A stretch of 64,000 bases of DNA from Sinotaia quadrata (taxonomy: Eukaryota > Mollusca > Gastropoda > Architaenioglossa > Viviparidae): assembly GCA_028829895.1 (NCBI GenBank), contig JALGAQ010000009.1, forward strand, positions 2,666,001 through 2,730,000, written 5' to 3'. The notes below the pieces were generated by a model. The model was not told the origin of the DNA, searched no databases, and worked only from the letters and a program-made list of their open reading frames with translations. The number at the start of each line of letters is the position of its first letter. Positions within the stretch are counted from its first letter, which is position 1. Shown one piece after another: positions 54,530-64,000 of this stretch. Position numbers and translations under genes: made by a program.

Positions 54530-55317
54530 AGGGTCCCGTCCTTTGTACGTACCAATACTGATCTAATCGCGCAGTCTTCTGACACTTCACAGCTCCCTAC
54601 AACCCCATCGGCCATTTCTCGCGGGAAGTTGGTCATGCAACAAGATCACCACGACTCCGGCGCTGAGTTTCCTGCGCACCGAGAGCCATATCTGGATTAC
54701 TATGAGAGTGGGCATATGCTCGTCCACTCACCTTCGCCAAAACAGCTCCGTTAAATAGTTGGCCTGGTTCCAACATTTCGAATATCGATCTTTCGTAGTT
54801 TCAGGCACTATAGTTCTTACGTTGGGACTCAGTAACAGCAGGTCACTTGGAGTCAGGCACAGCAGATTCTTAACGTTTGACTTCACTAACACTAAGGGGC
54901 GATTATTCAAAATAGTTTAGCTTCAGTGACTTCTGTTGCTATTACTTCGTCGCTTATTGTCTGCTGTTGCACGACGGAGCTAATAACCGGTTTGCATGAA
55001 CGAATGACACTTAACCAAATCCTCAGTGGATGGCCAGTAGCGCATTGAGGTGCCACTGAACGGCTTAGGTCAGAATTCGGACGTTGAAGCCCTTTTGCGA
55101 AAGCTTCTTGATGGCTGCCACTATCTGCATTCCTGCCACCGTGAAGTTGGTGCAGTTGTCGCTATAGGTGTGGGATGACGGACCTCGTCTGGTGACAAAG
55201 CGCTTCAATGATATAATGAAGGTGTCTATTGATAGCGAGTGAGCTATCTCAAGATGAACCGCAATTTACCAGCATCGTGCCGTAATAGTCAACATCCACT
55301 ATCTTAAAAGGGTAACA
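54530..55317 (-). pseudogene. BEL/Pao integrase remnant (- strand)
   Basis: The - strand reads LVLVKSNVKNLLCLTPSDL, NVRTIVPETTKDRYSKCW and NQANYLTELF at 54910-54728, with the C-terminal domain (54720-54570) and pieces of the core (55300-55000, around 'EIAHSLSIDTFIIS') in other frames. At about 55318 it is interrupted by an F1 LTR. Confidence 0.78.
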
Positions 55318-55610
55318 TCTATAACTCTTATCCGTTGATAAGAGAATTAGAATTCTAATGAACCTGATTTGATGTGTAAGTTCCGGTCAATAAGAATACG
55401 TTTATTCGATCGGAACTATTTATGCGATTCTAAATAATAAACAATAGTACAATGTATATACATTAACTCGAAGGTACACACAAAACCTCGCAAGACACTT
55501 ACCACAACAAGAAATGTCCACAACGAGCAGATATACTATAAGTAAATTGTCAATAGAAAAAAAATAACGTAAGGATATTTACATTAGAGGTGGGCACGCC
55601 GGCGCATGTC
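55318..55610 (-). repeat. F1 LTR, truncated
   Basis: Starts TATAACTCTTATCCGTTG and matches the solo LTR at 34535 through TTTATGCGATTCTAAATAAT and the CACAACAAGAAATGTCCACAAC block, then loses similarity at about 55600. Confidence 0.75.
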
Positions 55611-55677
55611 AGTTTAATAATCCATCAATGAATTATAACTACACAAACCCGTATCTTAAACAACCGACCTTCATTCA

Positions 55678-56101
55678 CTTTAAAGAAATTTCCCTGTGCA
55701 TGGGACAACTCCCGATCCCGCTACTCCCTACCCACCATACTGACCTGACCTTTGTTTTATTTACTTTCCTACCGCTATATTTGACTGCACTTTGGTATTG
55801 ATCGTTTTCCGGCGTGAGAGAGCGTGTTATCCTGAGCAAGTATCCTGTCCTGTTTTGTATTCTATTAACCCTTTGTAGTTGTCTGTCATCAGAAACTATC
55901 TAACGTATTAGAGGTCTCGGAGTGTATTCAAACATTCGAGGTTTGTATATTTGTGCAATTATTATTATTTTATCTTAGAATCGCATAAACCCTTTCAGTC
56001 GAGATACTTGGTTCTTGATTGATATCGAGTTGGCGCATATCTCCCGGCTTGCAATACCTGCCTGGCAGAGGAATCGTTTATCTGGTTAAACGTTTTCTAC
56101 A
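55678..56101 (+). repeat. 5' LTR of short pol-less element E (F2, subfamily b)
   Basis: TTTAAAGAAATTTCCC... (first TG degraded) to ...CGTTTTCTACA. Nearly identical to 58328-58753. Confidence 0.88.
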
Positions 56102-56113
56102 ATTCTCAAAGAG

Positions 56114-57227
56114 ATGAACTTTCCAAAGCTTGGTTCGGGGACGAAAATGGCAACTGAGCATTCGTATGAAGTAACGGCATCACTGGATCGCCTGGATTAC
56201 CCTGATGGAGAACCAGCGTTCATACGGAAGACTCGGCAAGTCTCCGTTTTAACTTTTTCTGTTGACAAACCTGGTTCACATCCCAATCGTTGGTGATAAG
56301 CTTGGTAGTGGTTATGAGGCCAGGGACAACACCGAAGCTGGGTACTCGGGCCCAGCAAATTTCGATGGAGAAATGGCCGAAAAACGACAAGAACGAAGAC
56401 GTCGTTTTCTGGAGGAACTGGAGATTATGGATCGGGAGGATGCCATTTTCCGAGCAAATTCCCGTTCCGAGACCTTCGGACTGAGCTCTGAAAGCCGCAT
56501 TGAGCCCATGGTTAATGAGTAGTTGACCTATGTGAAGAGGTACACTATAGACTCGCGGCAACTCACTCCTTCCTCGTTCGACCTGAACGCGCATAGGGCA
56601 AGTTTGCCTAGATTAGAAACGATGGAGTCCTGCTCATCTCCGCCCTTAAATGATAATACTTCTGACCTATTCAAACCGCACGTGCCCCAATTAGTTCTTC
56701 CACAGTTCGACGGGAATCCCAAACATTATTCGAAGTTTATAGAACAGTTCCAAAACTTGGTTGAACAGAGAGTATTAGACAACGGGATAAGACTGGTGTA
56801 TTTGATGCATCAATGCACAGGCTTAGCGCGAGAAGCTATATCTGCTTGCTTTGGGAATGATCCCGGACATGGCTACATCACTGCGAAAGAAATTCTTAGG
56901 TACCTTTTTGATAGGGATCATATGGTGACGAAGACCATAATCCAGGATTTATACAGAGGGCTGCAGAAAACTCACGACGGCGCAGACTCATTGGCAATGC
57001 TAGCAATGCGGATGAGGAAATGCCAATTATCTCTCCAGAAAAGGGGACGCGAGGCCGAAATGGACACAATGACGCATTTGAACGTATCGTCTGTACTCTA
57101 CCCCGACGACGCTACGCGCAGTTGGACATGGATGGCCAACGGCAAGATGGACAATGGGGAGAATGTGACTTTCTCAGACCTATGCTTATTTGTTGATAGG
57201 GAAGCTCGGATTAGACGGCGTGTCTGA
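56114..57227 (+). CDS. element E: gag
   Basis: The ATG at 56114 is 12 nt after the LTR: NFPKLGSGTKMATEHS, leader type as in C and D. A frame change near 56290 gives a helical segment (EKRQERRRRFLEELEIMDRE). An in-frame TAG at 56521-56523 precedes the long open frame 56523-57227. That frame reads YVKRYTIDSRQLTPSSFD, LVLPQFDGNPKHYSKFIEQF, CTGLAREAISACFGNDPG, IIQDLYRGLQKTHDGADSL and FSDLCLFVDREARIRR. Here the gag core is closer to the F1 type (FDGNxKHY, ISxCFGxDP) than to that of B and D, even though the LTRs are F2. No zinc knuckle or protease follows. Confidence 0.85.
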
Positions 57228-57239
57228 TACGTTTTGATA

Positions 57240-57990
57240 CGATGTTTATCCGACAGGAATAGAAGAACAGCCATTCATAGCCAAAGTGACGCTTGACGAC
57301 GCTGCAGTCGAGGCTGAGTTGGAGCCTGAGACAGAATTGGAATTGATGCTTGAAACAGGTGACAATGATGTTTTGGCTCATATACCACTCTTATCGGAGG
57401 AGTTGGTGGTTCCAGAGTCCCAGTATGAGGGTTTCGGGTATTCTGATTTCCTTGTTTCCCCTCCAGTTGTGCAACCTACGGAGGTTATATTGCCTTCTTT
57501 TCTGCCCGTAAAAGCAGATATGGTGGCTGAGAATGATGTTAGCTCTTCGAACGACATTGCCAATATTTCGTTGCATGACAAATCTCATTTTCCTTGTGAT
57601 TCTGCTGCGAAATTAAGCGACATCTCTAAACCGTTCGACTCTCATCACGCTGTGGTAACCGTTTTCTCGAGAGTTCATTTCGATTATTTGGAATAGTTCT
57701 CTCCGGAATATAACTCTGGTGCTGTTCATGACTCAGATATACTTCATACACATAAGGTGGCCATTGAAGAATCTTTAAGAAATTCTTTGCGACCAGACGC
57801 TCTTATTCGTCGCACAGTCGAAGCCTCAGGTCCCGAAGTGAATCACGCTATGCTACCTCTCCAAGGTGGAAAGGACGAGGAATGGCCGCGCCCAAATAAT
57901 TCATCGCATTATGGAAAGGAACAATCATTAAGCTCCGACGATGTTGATATTCATTTTGGTTAACGGGATACATTAAGAAGGATGTTTTTA
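57240..57990 (+). CDS. element E: acidic cassette directly after gag
   Basis: In the frame 57286-57696: AAVEAELEPETELELMLE, TGDNDVLAHIPLLSEELVV, VILPSFLPVKADMVAENDV, NISLHDKSHFPCDSAAK, LSDISKPFDSH. After a TAG (57694-57696) it goes on in the same or a neighbouring frame to LRNSLRPDALIRRTVEA, SGPEVNHAML and EEWPRPNNSSHYGKEQSL. It is colinear with the cassette of B and D: E's LAHIPLLSEELVV stands for B's LSHKPPLSEDFIV, and LPSFLPVKADM for LPSFLPVKVNTM. Compared with B, the zinc knuckles, the protease and the protease-cassette joint are absent. The conserved blocks LPSFLPVK and (I/L)PxLSE show which parts of the cassette are kept between divergent copies. Confidence 0.82.
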
Positions 57991-58327
57991 ACAGAAGGCT
58001 GCGAGCAGCATGTCGGTCGTAGTCACTCACGTCTCTATGAGGCTGGCTCCCGCTGCTGTAGCAAGAGTTACGATGTACTATTTCAGCTTTAGCCGGCGCA
58101 GGTCACAGCCGGGGGTGGGTTGTCGCCGCCAGAGTCCTTAGAGGATTGGGCCTATGCTGTTTTAGCAAGAGTTATAATTGTACTATTTCAGCTCAGACAA
58201 TGTAATGAAAAGCCGTAGGTTCGGTGGGCGGTGGCGACAACCTTAATTCTATGTCTGGGGGTTGAGGTTTAGGGGACGGTGAACCAGGTCCACAGAGAGT
58301 TTAAATCGTGGCCGATTTAGTGGGCGG
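57991..58327 (+). other. element E: 3' UTR
   Basis: Contains two partial copies of the F2 3' UTR phrase (GCTGTAGCAAGAGTTACGA near 58054 and GCTGTTTTAGCAAGAG near 58156), suggesting a local duplication. It ends in GTGGGCGG at the LTR. Confidence 0.65.
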
Positions 58328-58753
58328 TGTAAAGAAATTTTCTAGTGCATGCCACACACTCCCGATCCTGCTACTCCCTACCCCCCATACTGACCTGACC
58401 TTTGTTTTATTTACTTTCCTATCGCTATATTTGACTGCATTTTCGTATTGATCGTTTTCCGGCGTGAGAGAGCGTGTTTATCCTGAGCAAGTATCCTGTC
58501 CTGTTTTGTATTCTATTAACCCTTTGTAGTTGTCTGTCATCAGAAACTATCTAACGTATTAGAGGTCTCGGAGGTGTATTCAAACATTCGAGGTTTGTAT
58601 ATTTGTGCAATTATTATTATTTTATCTTAGAATCGCATAAACCCTTTCAGTCGAGATACTTGGTTCTTGATTGATATCGAGTTGGCGCATATCTCCCGGC
58701 TTGCAATACCTGCCTGGCAGAGGAATCGTTTATCTGGTTAAACGTTTTCTACA
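58328..58753 (+). repeat. F2b LTR shared by element E and the chimeric element
   Basis: TGTAAAGAAATTTTC... to ...CGTTTTCTACA, 426 bp. It serves as the 3' LTR of element E and is also followed by an F2 gag leader, so two elements share it in tandem. Confidence 0.9.
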
Positions 58754-58765
58754 ATTCTCAAAGAG

Positions 58766-58975
58766 ATGAACTTTCCAAAGCTTGGTTCGGGGACGAAAAT
58801 GGCAACTGAGCATTCGTATGAAGTAACGGCATCACTGGATCGCCTGGATTACCCTGATGGAGAACCAGCGTTTCATACGGAAGACTCGGCAAGTCTCCGT
58901 TTTAAACTTTTTCTGTTGACAAACCTGGTTTATGTCCCACTATAAGAGAAACTCACTTAGGTGGTGATAAGCTTG
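58766..58975 (+). pseudogene. chimeric element: gag leader, truncated
   Basis: The first 170 bp repeat 56114-56310 almost exactly (NFPKLGSGTKMATEHS). After the phrase GGTGATAAGCTT the sequence jumps into the end of RNase H. Confidence 0.85.
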
Positions 58976-59355
58976 AACTAACTAGACCTGTTCATTGGCG
59001 ACATATGAGGTCAGAACAAAACCCAGCCGATTTAGCTCGAGAGGAACCACATCGCATCTAGCTATGTCTGAATGGTTCCATGGCCCAAACTTCCTATGGC
59101 AGGACACAAGCAATTGGCTCACACTTGAACGCCGCAAAACTATCCGGAGAAGAACCCGAGTGGAAGGACGAAGCCCGCACAGGTCAACGCCGTAGCAAGC
59201 AGTTTCGGTATCATACGGGTTAGCAGAGCATTACTCCGGTTGGACGAAGCGCTAAGGGCGTTGGTATGGTTCATAAGTTTCAAGAGTTTTCTCCGGATAG
59301 CCGTTTCTAAGAACCCGGACTGGCGACTGGAGGCTTGGTCTAACCAACCTAGATG
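58976..59355 (+). pseudogene. chimeric element: RNase H end and linker
   Basis: HWRHMRSEQNPADLA-RGTT (in two frames), then AMSEWFHGPNFLWQDTSNW, the 'WFxGPxFL' end of the RNase H region. The linker to integrase follows in broken frames. Confidence 0.75.
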
Positions 59356-60680
59356 AACTACGAGGTGCAGAGCGCGACGTTATCTGCGAAATGCAAAGAC
59401 AATCGTACCCAGATGAGATATCTGTACTTACTTCTGGCGCTTACCCAGAAACCCGACGCACCCTTGTGAAATTAAAAGGTTTGAACCCGATCATACAGGA
59501 TATCATCTTGCGCGTTGGTGGCAGACTGCAGTATGCTGACTACCCTTTTTTTACATATTCACCCCATAATCATGCCAAAGGTACACCACGTGACGGAACT
59601 GATAGTTCGACATTACCATCTGATGGGGGAGGGGACACACTGATACTAGCCGCTATCCGCAAACGGTACTGGATCGTACAAGGTTATGCTGCAGTCAAGC
59701 GAGTCATCGGAGCCTGTTTCGTGTGTCGGCGAATGCAGGCGCCACCGTTACAGCAAATCATGGCGCTACTACCGGCAGCGAGGACGCAAATGGATGGCAC
59801 CCATTTTGCTCGTAGGCATCGATTATTTTGGCCCGATGACGGTGAACCGCGGTAGAAGTCTGCAAAAACGGTTACGGTTGCTTGTTTCACGTGCCTACAC
59901 TTAGAAGTAGCTCACTCCTTCACTACAGATTCATTCATCATGGCGCTCACACAGATTCATCGCGCGGCGAGGTCCCCCGAGGAAACTGTTCAGCGACAAT
60001 TGTAGTAACTTCGCGGGCGCAGAATCCGAAATTAATTCCGCCCTAATTGACCTCTCACAAAAGAAGATTAACGACTAGCTCTTGGTATACCCGGTGAAAT
60101 GGCACTTCAAGCCCCCGCACGCGAGTCCATCGAGGCGGGATATGGGAAAGAGTAATGCGATGGGTGAATCTGGTAATTAATTCGCTGACACGAGAGAAAA
60201 CCCTGAGCGACAAAGGGTTGACCACGGTAGTCGCAGAAGCCGAGCGTATCTTAAACAACAGACCGCTAGTCTTAGTGAAATCCGACGTGAAGGATCTACT
60301 AGCTCCGTCGCCTAACGACCTACTGCTGCTCCGAGAAAATGTAACATTTATTGTGCCTCCGACTATGACCGCACCCTATGCGAAACGATGGCAACAGGCA
60401 AACTACTAGACGAGCTGTTCTGGTGGCGATGGGGTCAACGAGAATGTGCCTACCTTGGTTAGTGAGACAGCAATGGCTGCTGAAACAACGAAAACATCGT
60501 CCCGGTGGACGTGGTGCTGCTGCTAAATGAACAACTACCACGCGATGGGTGGGCCGTTAGGTGTCGCATAGACATACGAAGCTTCAAGTGATGGTGCGGT
60601 AAGAGGGGCGGTAGTTCGGATCAAGGACGGAAGCTTAAGGAGGGACATTAGAAAACTGTGTCTTATAGAGAGATCCGAAT
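59356..60680 (+). pseudogene. chimeric element: integrase
   Basis: 59391-59855 carries MQRQSYPDEISVLTSGAY, LKGLNPIIQDIILRVGGRL, AAIRKRYWIVQGYAAVKRV and the zinc-domain end VIGACFVCRRMQAPPLQQIM. Then come VGIDYFGPMTVNRGRS (first D, in the 59686 frame), core pieces at 59900-60110, and VVAEAERILNNRPLVLVKSD, KDLLAPSPNDLLLLREN in 60155-60409. The C-terminal tail at 60500-60680 ends near RRDIRKLCLIERSE. Its closest similarity in the window is to the F1 integrase at 23.1-23.5 kb, in keeping with the F1 LTR that follows. Confidence 0.82.
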
Positions 60681-60743
60681 AAGTCTGACATGAGCTGGCC
60701 TCCCAGAGGGTTAGAAATCGTCACCGATTTGGGGGGGCGGCGG

Positions 60744-61180
60744 TGTAGAAGAATCCAGATTCATTCCCGTCCATCCCAACACAAGCCCCAACCCTGTTCC
60801 TATCATTGCCTTGATTCCCACAGACCATTTGTTTTAATGTCGAACGTACAACTTCACGTTTAACACAGTTTGACTTGTGACGTGTGACTGACAAGTGCTA
60901 AGAGGCGTTTGCTCCGAGGTAACTTGCATTATTTGTTTACCCCCATTGACGATCGATTATAGACAATAACCATTTCCCTGTTGAGATTTCTTTATTTGCG
61001 TTGGTCTTTACTGGTTGATGTGAATTTTGAGTTAATGTGTATATACCTTGTATTTTTTGTTTATTACTTAGAATCGCATAAATAGTACCGATAGAATATT
61101 GTATTCTTGTTGGACGGGACTAGCGCATCTCTCCAGGTTCTCTGCAACTCTGAGGCTCCATATCAACTGATAGAGATACA
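60744..61180 (+). repeat. F1 LTR, 3' LTR of the chimeric element
   Basis: TGTAGAAGAATCCAG... to ...GATAGAGATACA, 437 bp, preceded by a G-rich tract. It contains TTAGAATCGCATAAATAG near 61070. Confidence 0.85.
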
Positions 61181-61371
61181 ATGACCCTCATAACCAGCCA
61201 CAGTAATAGATTCATACAATGAGAATCGAATTCTATTCTATTTAAAATGCAAATTCTAAATCGCACATATATCTTCAGGCCGCTATCAATTATAGAACAA
61301 AGAATTCTAATTAAAACCAGCAGTAGATTGTAAGCCCCCGAAGTAGAACTTCTATAAATAACTGGCACCTT

Positions 61372-61812
61372 TGTAGAAGAATCCCAGATTCATTCCCATC
61401 GATCCCACGACAAGCCACAACCTTGTGATTCCCATTGCCCTGATTGTTGCTTCTCCTCCACCCTTGTTGTAATCTTGGATTACACCATCATGCTTTGTTC
61501 ACTTTGACTTCACCGCGCGACAGTAGAATACCGAGAGCGTTTGCTCCGAGGTAACCCGTTTTATTCTACCTATTTTTATTGACAGTCGGTTTTGGACGAT
61601 AATTGTTTAACCCGTTGATATTCCCTTCTTTGCGTTGGTGTTTACCTGCTAACATGAACCTTTGAGGCAATGTAAATATTTTTCATTATTGATTATGCTA
61701 TAGAATTACATAAAGAGTTCTGAAAGAATAATCGTATTTTTGTTGGCCGGGACTTGCGCATATCTCTAGGTTCATCGAAATTCTGAGGCTCTTATCGACG
61801 CATAAGTTTACA
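61372..61812 (+). repeat. solo F1 LTR with 5-bp target duplication
   Basis: TGTAGAAGAATCCC... to ...CGCATAAGTTTACA, 441 bp, flanked by ACCTT at 61367-61371 and 61813-61817. Confidence 0.92.
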
Positions 61813-61891
61813 ACCTTTGCTAAAGATCGAATCATAGGAAGCAGACGATTTACAAGGCATGGTAGCTACAGGGATTGAGAGTCGTTTTCCA

Positions 61892-62640
61892 TTACTCCCA
61901 CTCCTTCGCTGAAACATTTCCTAAGATCCCAATCAGTGCGAATCGACAAGGCTTGACATCTCTTGTCAACTCCTGATGAACTGTCAAAATATCATCTGCG
62001 CCTTTGACGAGTCCACAAGTCATTCGAGCCTTTCCGGATCGCAATCTCTCAACTAAAATCTCTGCATTATTCGACACAGGGGCTTCGACTGAGAGCTTTG
62101 CGTTCAGATCATACGGTACCGTCTCCGTCAGAATTGTTCGTCTGTTTGTCGTAAAATCAGAAACCATGGCGGGAGTCGCATTGTGAAAATACGGAACGGG
62201 CAATTTGGGTAATAGTCATGAAAACTCATGATCTCTGACCTTGGCAACTCAACATATTCGCCTTCATACCGACTAATTTTCATCGGGAATGTGTTGAAAG
62301 CCAATCACTTCAAATGGATTAACATTAGTACTTTCCGCCCGTATCATCAAGAGCACACTCTGTGATACGCTTCCTCGAGCACTCGATTCTAAACAGATTT
62401 ACACCCGGGGCCTCTTGCTTAGTCGTTCCACGTGTGCTGGTCTTGCCCTCTGAGTGTTCTGTCGGCCTTATAAACTGAAGTGAGTGGTGGTGTTGCCTTA
62501 TGCACTCAGCAACATCACAAGCTTTCACCCTTGTGCAGGCTTCGCCTCGGTGTGTGCCTCTCAGACAACAAAGCACAGCCCGTTTCGGGGTTCTACCTTC
62601 CACCGCTAAGACGGGGACAGTCGGGAATATATTTGTCAAC
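61892..62640 (-). pseudogene. BEL/Pao F1: zinc knuckle and protease region
   Basis: 62639-62325 holds AVLCCLRGTHRGEACTRVK and CDVAECIRQHHHSLQF, the F1 version of the CCHC and CxxxC-HH segments, then ECSRKRITECALDDTGGKY, in which DDTG may be a shifted remnant of the protease active site. 62203-61892 continues the protease or post-protease region (RLRSGKARMTCGLVKGADD). Frames are broken between the parts. Confidence 0.65.
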
Positions 62641-62723
62641 GCTCCGAACTATGTCTTCCTGTAACAGATCGTGCACTCGATTAATTCCCTTGTATTGAAA
62701 ACAACTTTCCTTTTGCTACTGTT

Positions 62724-63884
62724 TCATAGGACCTCGTGTCTAAAGGTCTCAGGATTGTCCGATGCCCATCGCATCCGTTCGAGCGTCCTCGATGGTGTCA
62801 TGAATTTACCAAACACACCAATTCTAACCCGTGAATCTTTCTGAACGAATGCAGAAAGGTCCGAAAAATTCACTTCTTCTTCTTCGTCTGCCTTTTCAGC
62901 CGCCAATCGTGCCCGGATGCGCCCGGAATAGTCGGGAAGAGTATGCACAATATGTTCTACAGTTGCTCTGGTGTTCAACACAGTTTCATGCCTAATGTAA
63001 CGAAGCGCCAGTTGCATTTGCGCAAACGTATGACTAACGCGTTCAATGATTCCCGCGTCGTCATGAGTTCTTTTCATCCCCTTGAATAGATCTTCTATTA
63101 TGGCTAGGATCACCATATGGTCCCTAACATACAAGTCCCTAAGAAATCTCCTTCACCATGGCATAATCACCTTCCGGGTCACTTCCAAAGCATTCAGTGA
63201 TTGCTTCGCGGGCTTGCCCTATGCACTGATTCATTAAATAAATCATCCTTAGCCCGTTGTCGGATACTCTCTGCTCAACCATGATTTGGGTCTGCTGCAT
63301 AAACTTCCAATAATGCTTGCGGTTTCCATCAAAGTTCAGAAGATCTAGTCCAACGCGCTTCACCTCTGAATTGGCTATGGAAATGAGCGTTTTTTTGGGG
63401 GGCGTAGATGACTGGATCACGTATGTGTTGTACGTGTCTCAGTTCTTTGTGTTTGACTTCAGACAGATTAAAATTTTTGAGAGAACGACAAGCGCCATTT
63501 GTTTTTCTGCTTTGCCTTCATCCGCTTCTTTCTCTTTAGCCGCAGTCGTTGGAGCCGTGCTAACACCTCTTCTCTTTCACTCGAATCGTCATCGGATGGC
63601 TCCGTAATGATCTGCTTGCCGTTCATTTCGTTTGCTTCATCATCCGGTCAGTGGCGTTCAAGTAATCATGATAAGGTTTATGAACATGGTCATCGTCATC
63701 ACTCAACGCTTTATTGTTAACTAAACAATAAGAAGATTTAGCGATCCTAACCGCAAAATTATCCCCAACTGAATTATAACATGAACCAGCCGTAGAACCC
63801 AAAGGGGATAGAAACCAGGGCCTTCCGGCTCTTCTCACCAGTAGGGCGCTCCTCCGATTCAGTATCGCTGTTGTTCAAAGACAT
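62724..63884 (-). CDS. BEL/Pao F1: gag
   Basis: The start codon at 63884 opens SLNNSDTESEERPTGEK; a frame change follows. 63838-63623 gives a hydrophilic N-terminal region with an ALSDDDDHVHK run. 63420-63139 carries GLDLLNFDGNRKHYWKF, QIMVEQRVSDNGLRMIYLM and AREAITECFGSDPEGDYAM, and 63134-62724 carries IEDLFKGMKRTHDDAG, LNTRATVEHIVHTLPD and FSDLSAFVQKDSRVRIGVFG. This is the most complete F1 gag in the window. It is interrupted by three or four frame changes. Confidence 0.85.
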
Positions 63885-64000
63885 TTTCTTGCTTCTTATT
63901 TGCAGGCCAAAAGTTCGAATCCAAACCACATATTGGATTCCACGAGTTCTGAACAGAACTCAGGTCGTTACCTTCGCGTATAAATCCGAATCGTGTCTTC
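63885..64000. other. upstream of F1 gag; 5' LTR outside the window
   Basis: The 5' leader of the - strand F1 element. No LTR edge is visible before the window ends. Confidence 0.5.

Overview
This is eukaryotic, repeat-dominated DNA. Nothing in it looks like an operon. The only recognisable host genes are split by long introns, and most of the 64 kb is retrotransposon at every stage of decay. The mixture (CR1/Perere-like and RTE-like LINEs, an R2-clade LINE, and many BEL/Pao LTR elements) together with a multi-kilobase intron suggests a flatworm, most likely a trematode. That assignment is inference from repeat content, not from a marker gene.

Host genes. Two exons on the + strand (5673-5901 and 10660-10910) encode the middle and C-terminal part of autophagy protein ATG101 and join in phase across a 4.76-kb intron that contains two LINE fragments. 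A possible first coding exon lies at 3671-3747; the exon expected between them was not found. On the - strand, 40091-40369 is a well-formed exon of an unidentified coiled-coil protein.

Layout. 1-2.5 kb: two CR1-like LINE remnants. 3.7-10.9 kb: ATG101. 11.9-13.95 kb: CR1-like LINE (-) interrupted by an RTE-like LINE, then a 100-N gap. 14.06-16.85 kb: 3' half of a BEL/Pao element (RNase H, integrase, LTR). 17.0-17.3 kb: long ATT repeat. 18.3-20.6 kb: badly decayed BEL/Pao. 21.4-21.9 kb: LINE 3' end. 22.2-28.5 kb: pieces of a second BEL/Pao family (F1) in opposite orientations. 29.65-32.56 kb: R2-clade LINE (-). 33.2-36.1 kb: CR1-like LINE (-) split by a solo LTR. 36.1-39.8 kb and 40.4-44.5 kb: two BEL/Pao elements of family F2 (-) that carry gag and protease but no reverse transcriptase, RNase H or integrase. 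45.5-46.3 kb: 3' end of another such element. 46.6-52.6 kb: complete pol-bearing F2 element (+). 53.4-55.6 kb: decayed LTR and integrase pieces. 55.7-58.8 kb: a third, shorter pol-less element. 58.3-61.2 kb: chimeric F2/F1 element. 61.4-61.8 kb: solo F1 LTR. 61.9-63.9 kb: F1 gag (-).

How they work together. The most interesting content is the pol-less F2 group. In these elements the stretch from just before the RT to the last few codons of integrase is replaced by an acidic reading frame of unknown origin. LTRs, leader and 3' UTR are shared with the pol-bearing relative. One copy (40425-44516) has nearly identical LTRs and a perfect 5-bp target duplication, so it seems to have inserted recently in this form, presumably using enzymes supplied by a pol-bearing relative such as 46573-52619.
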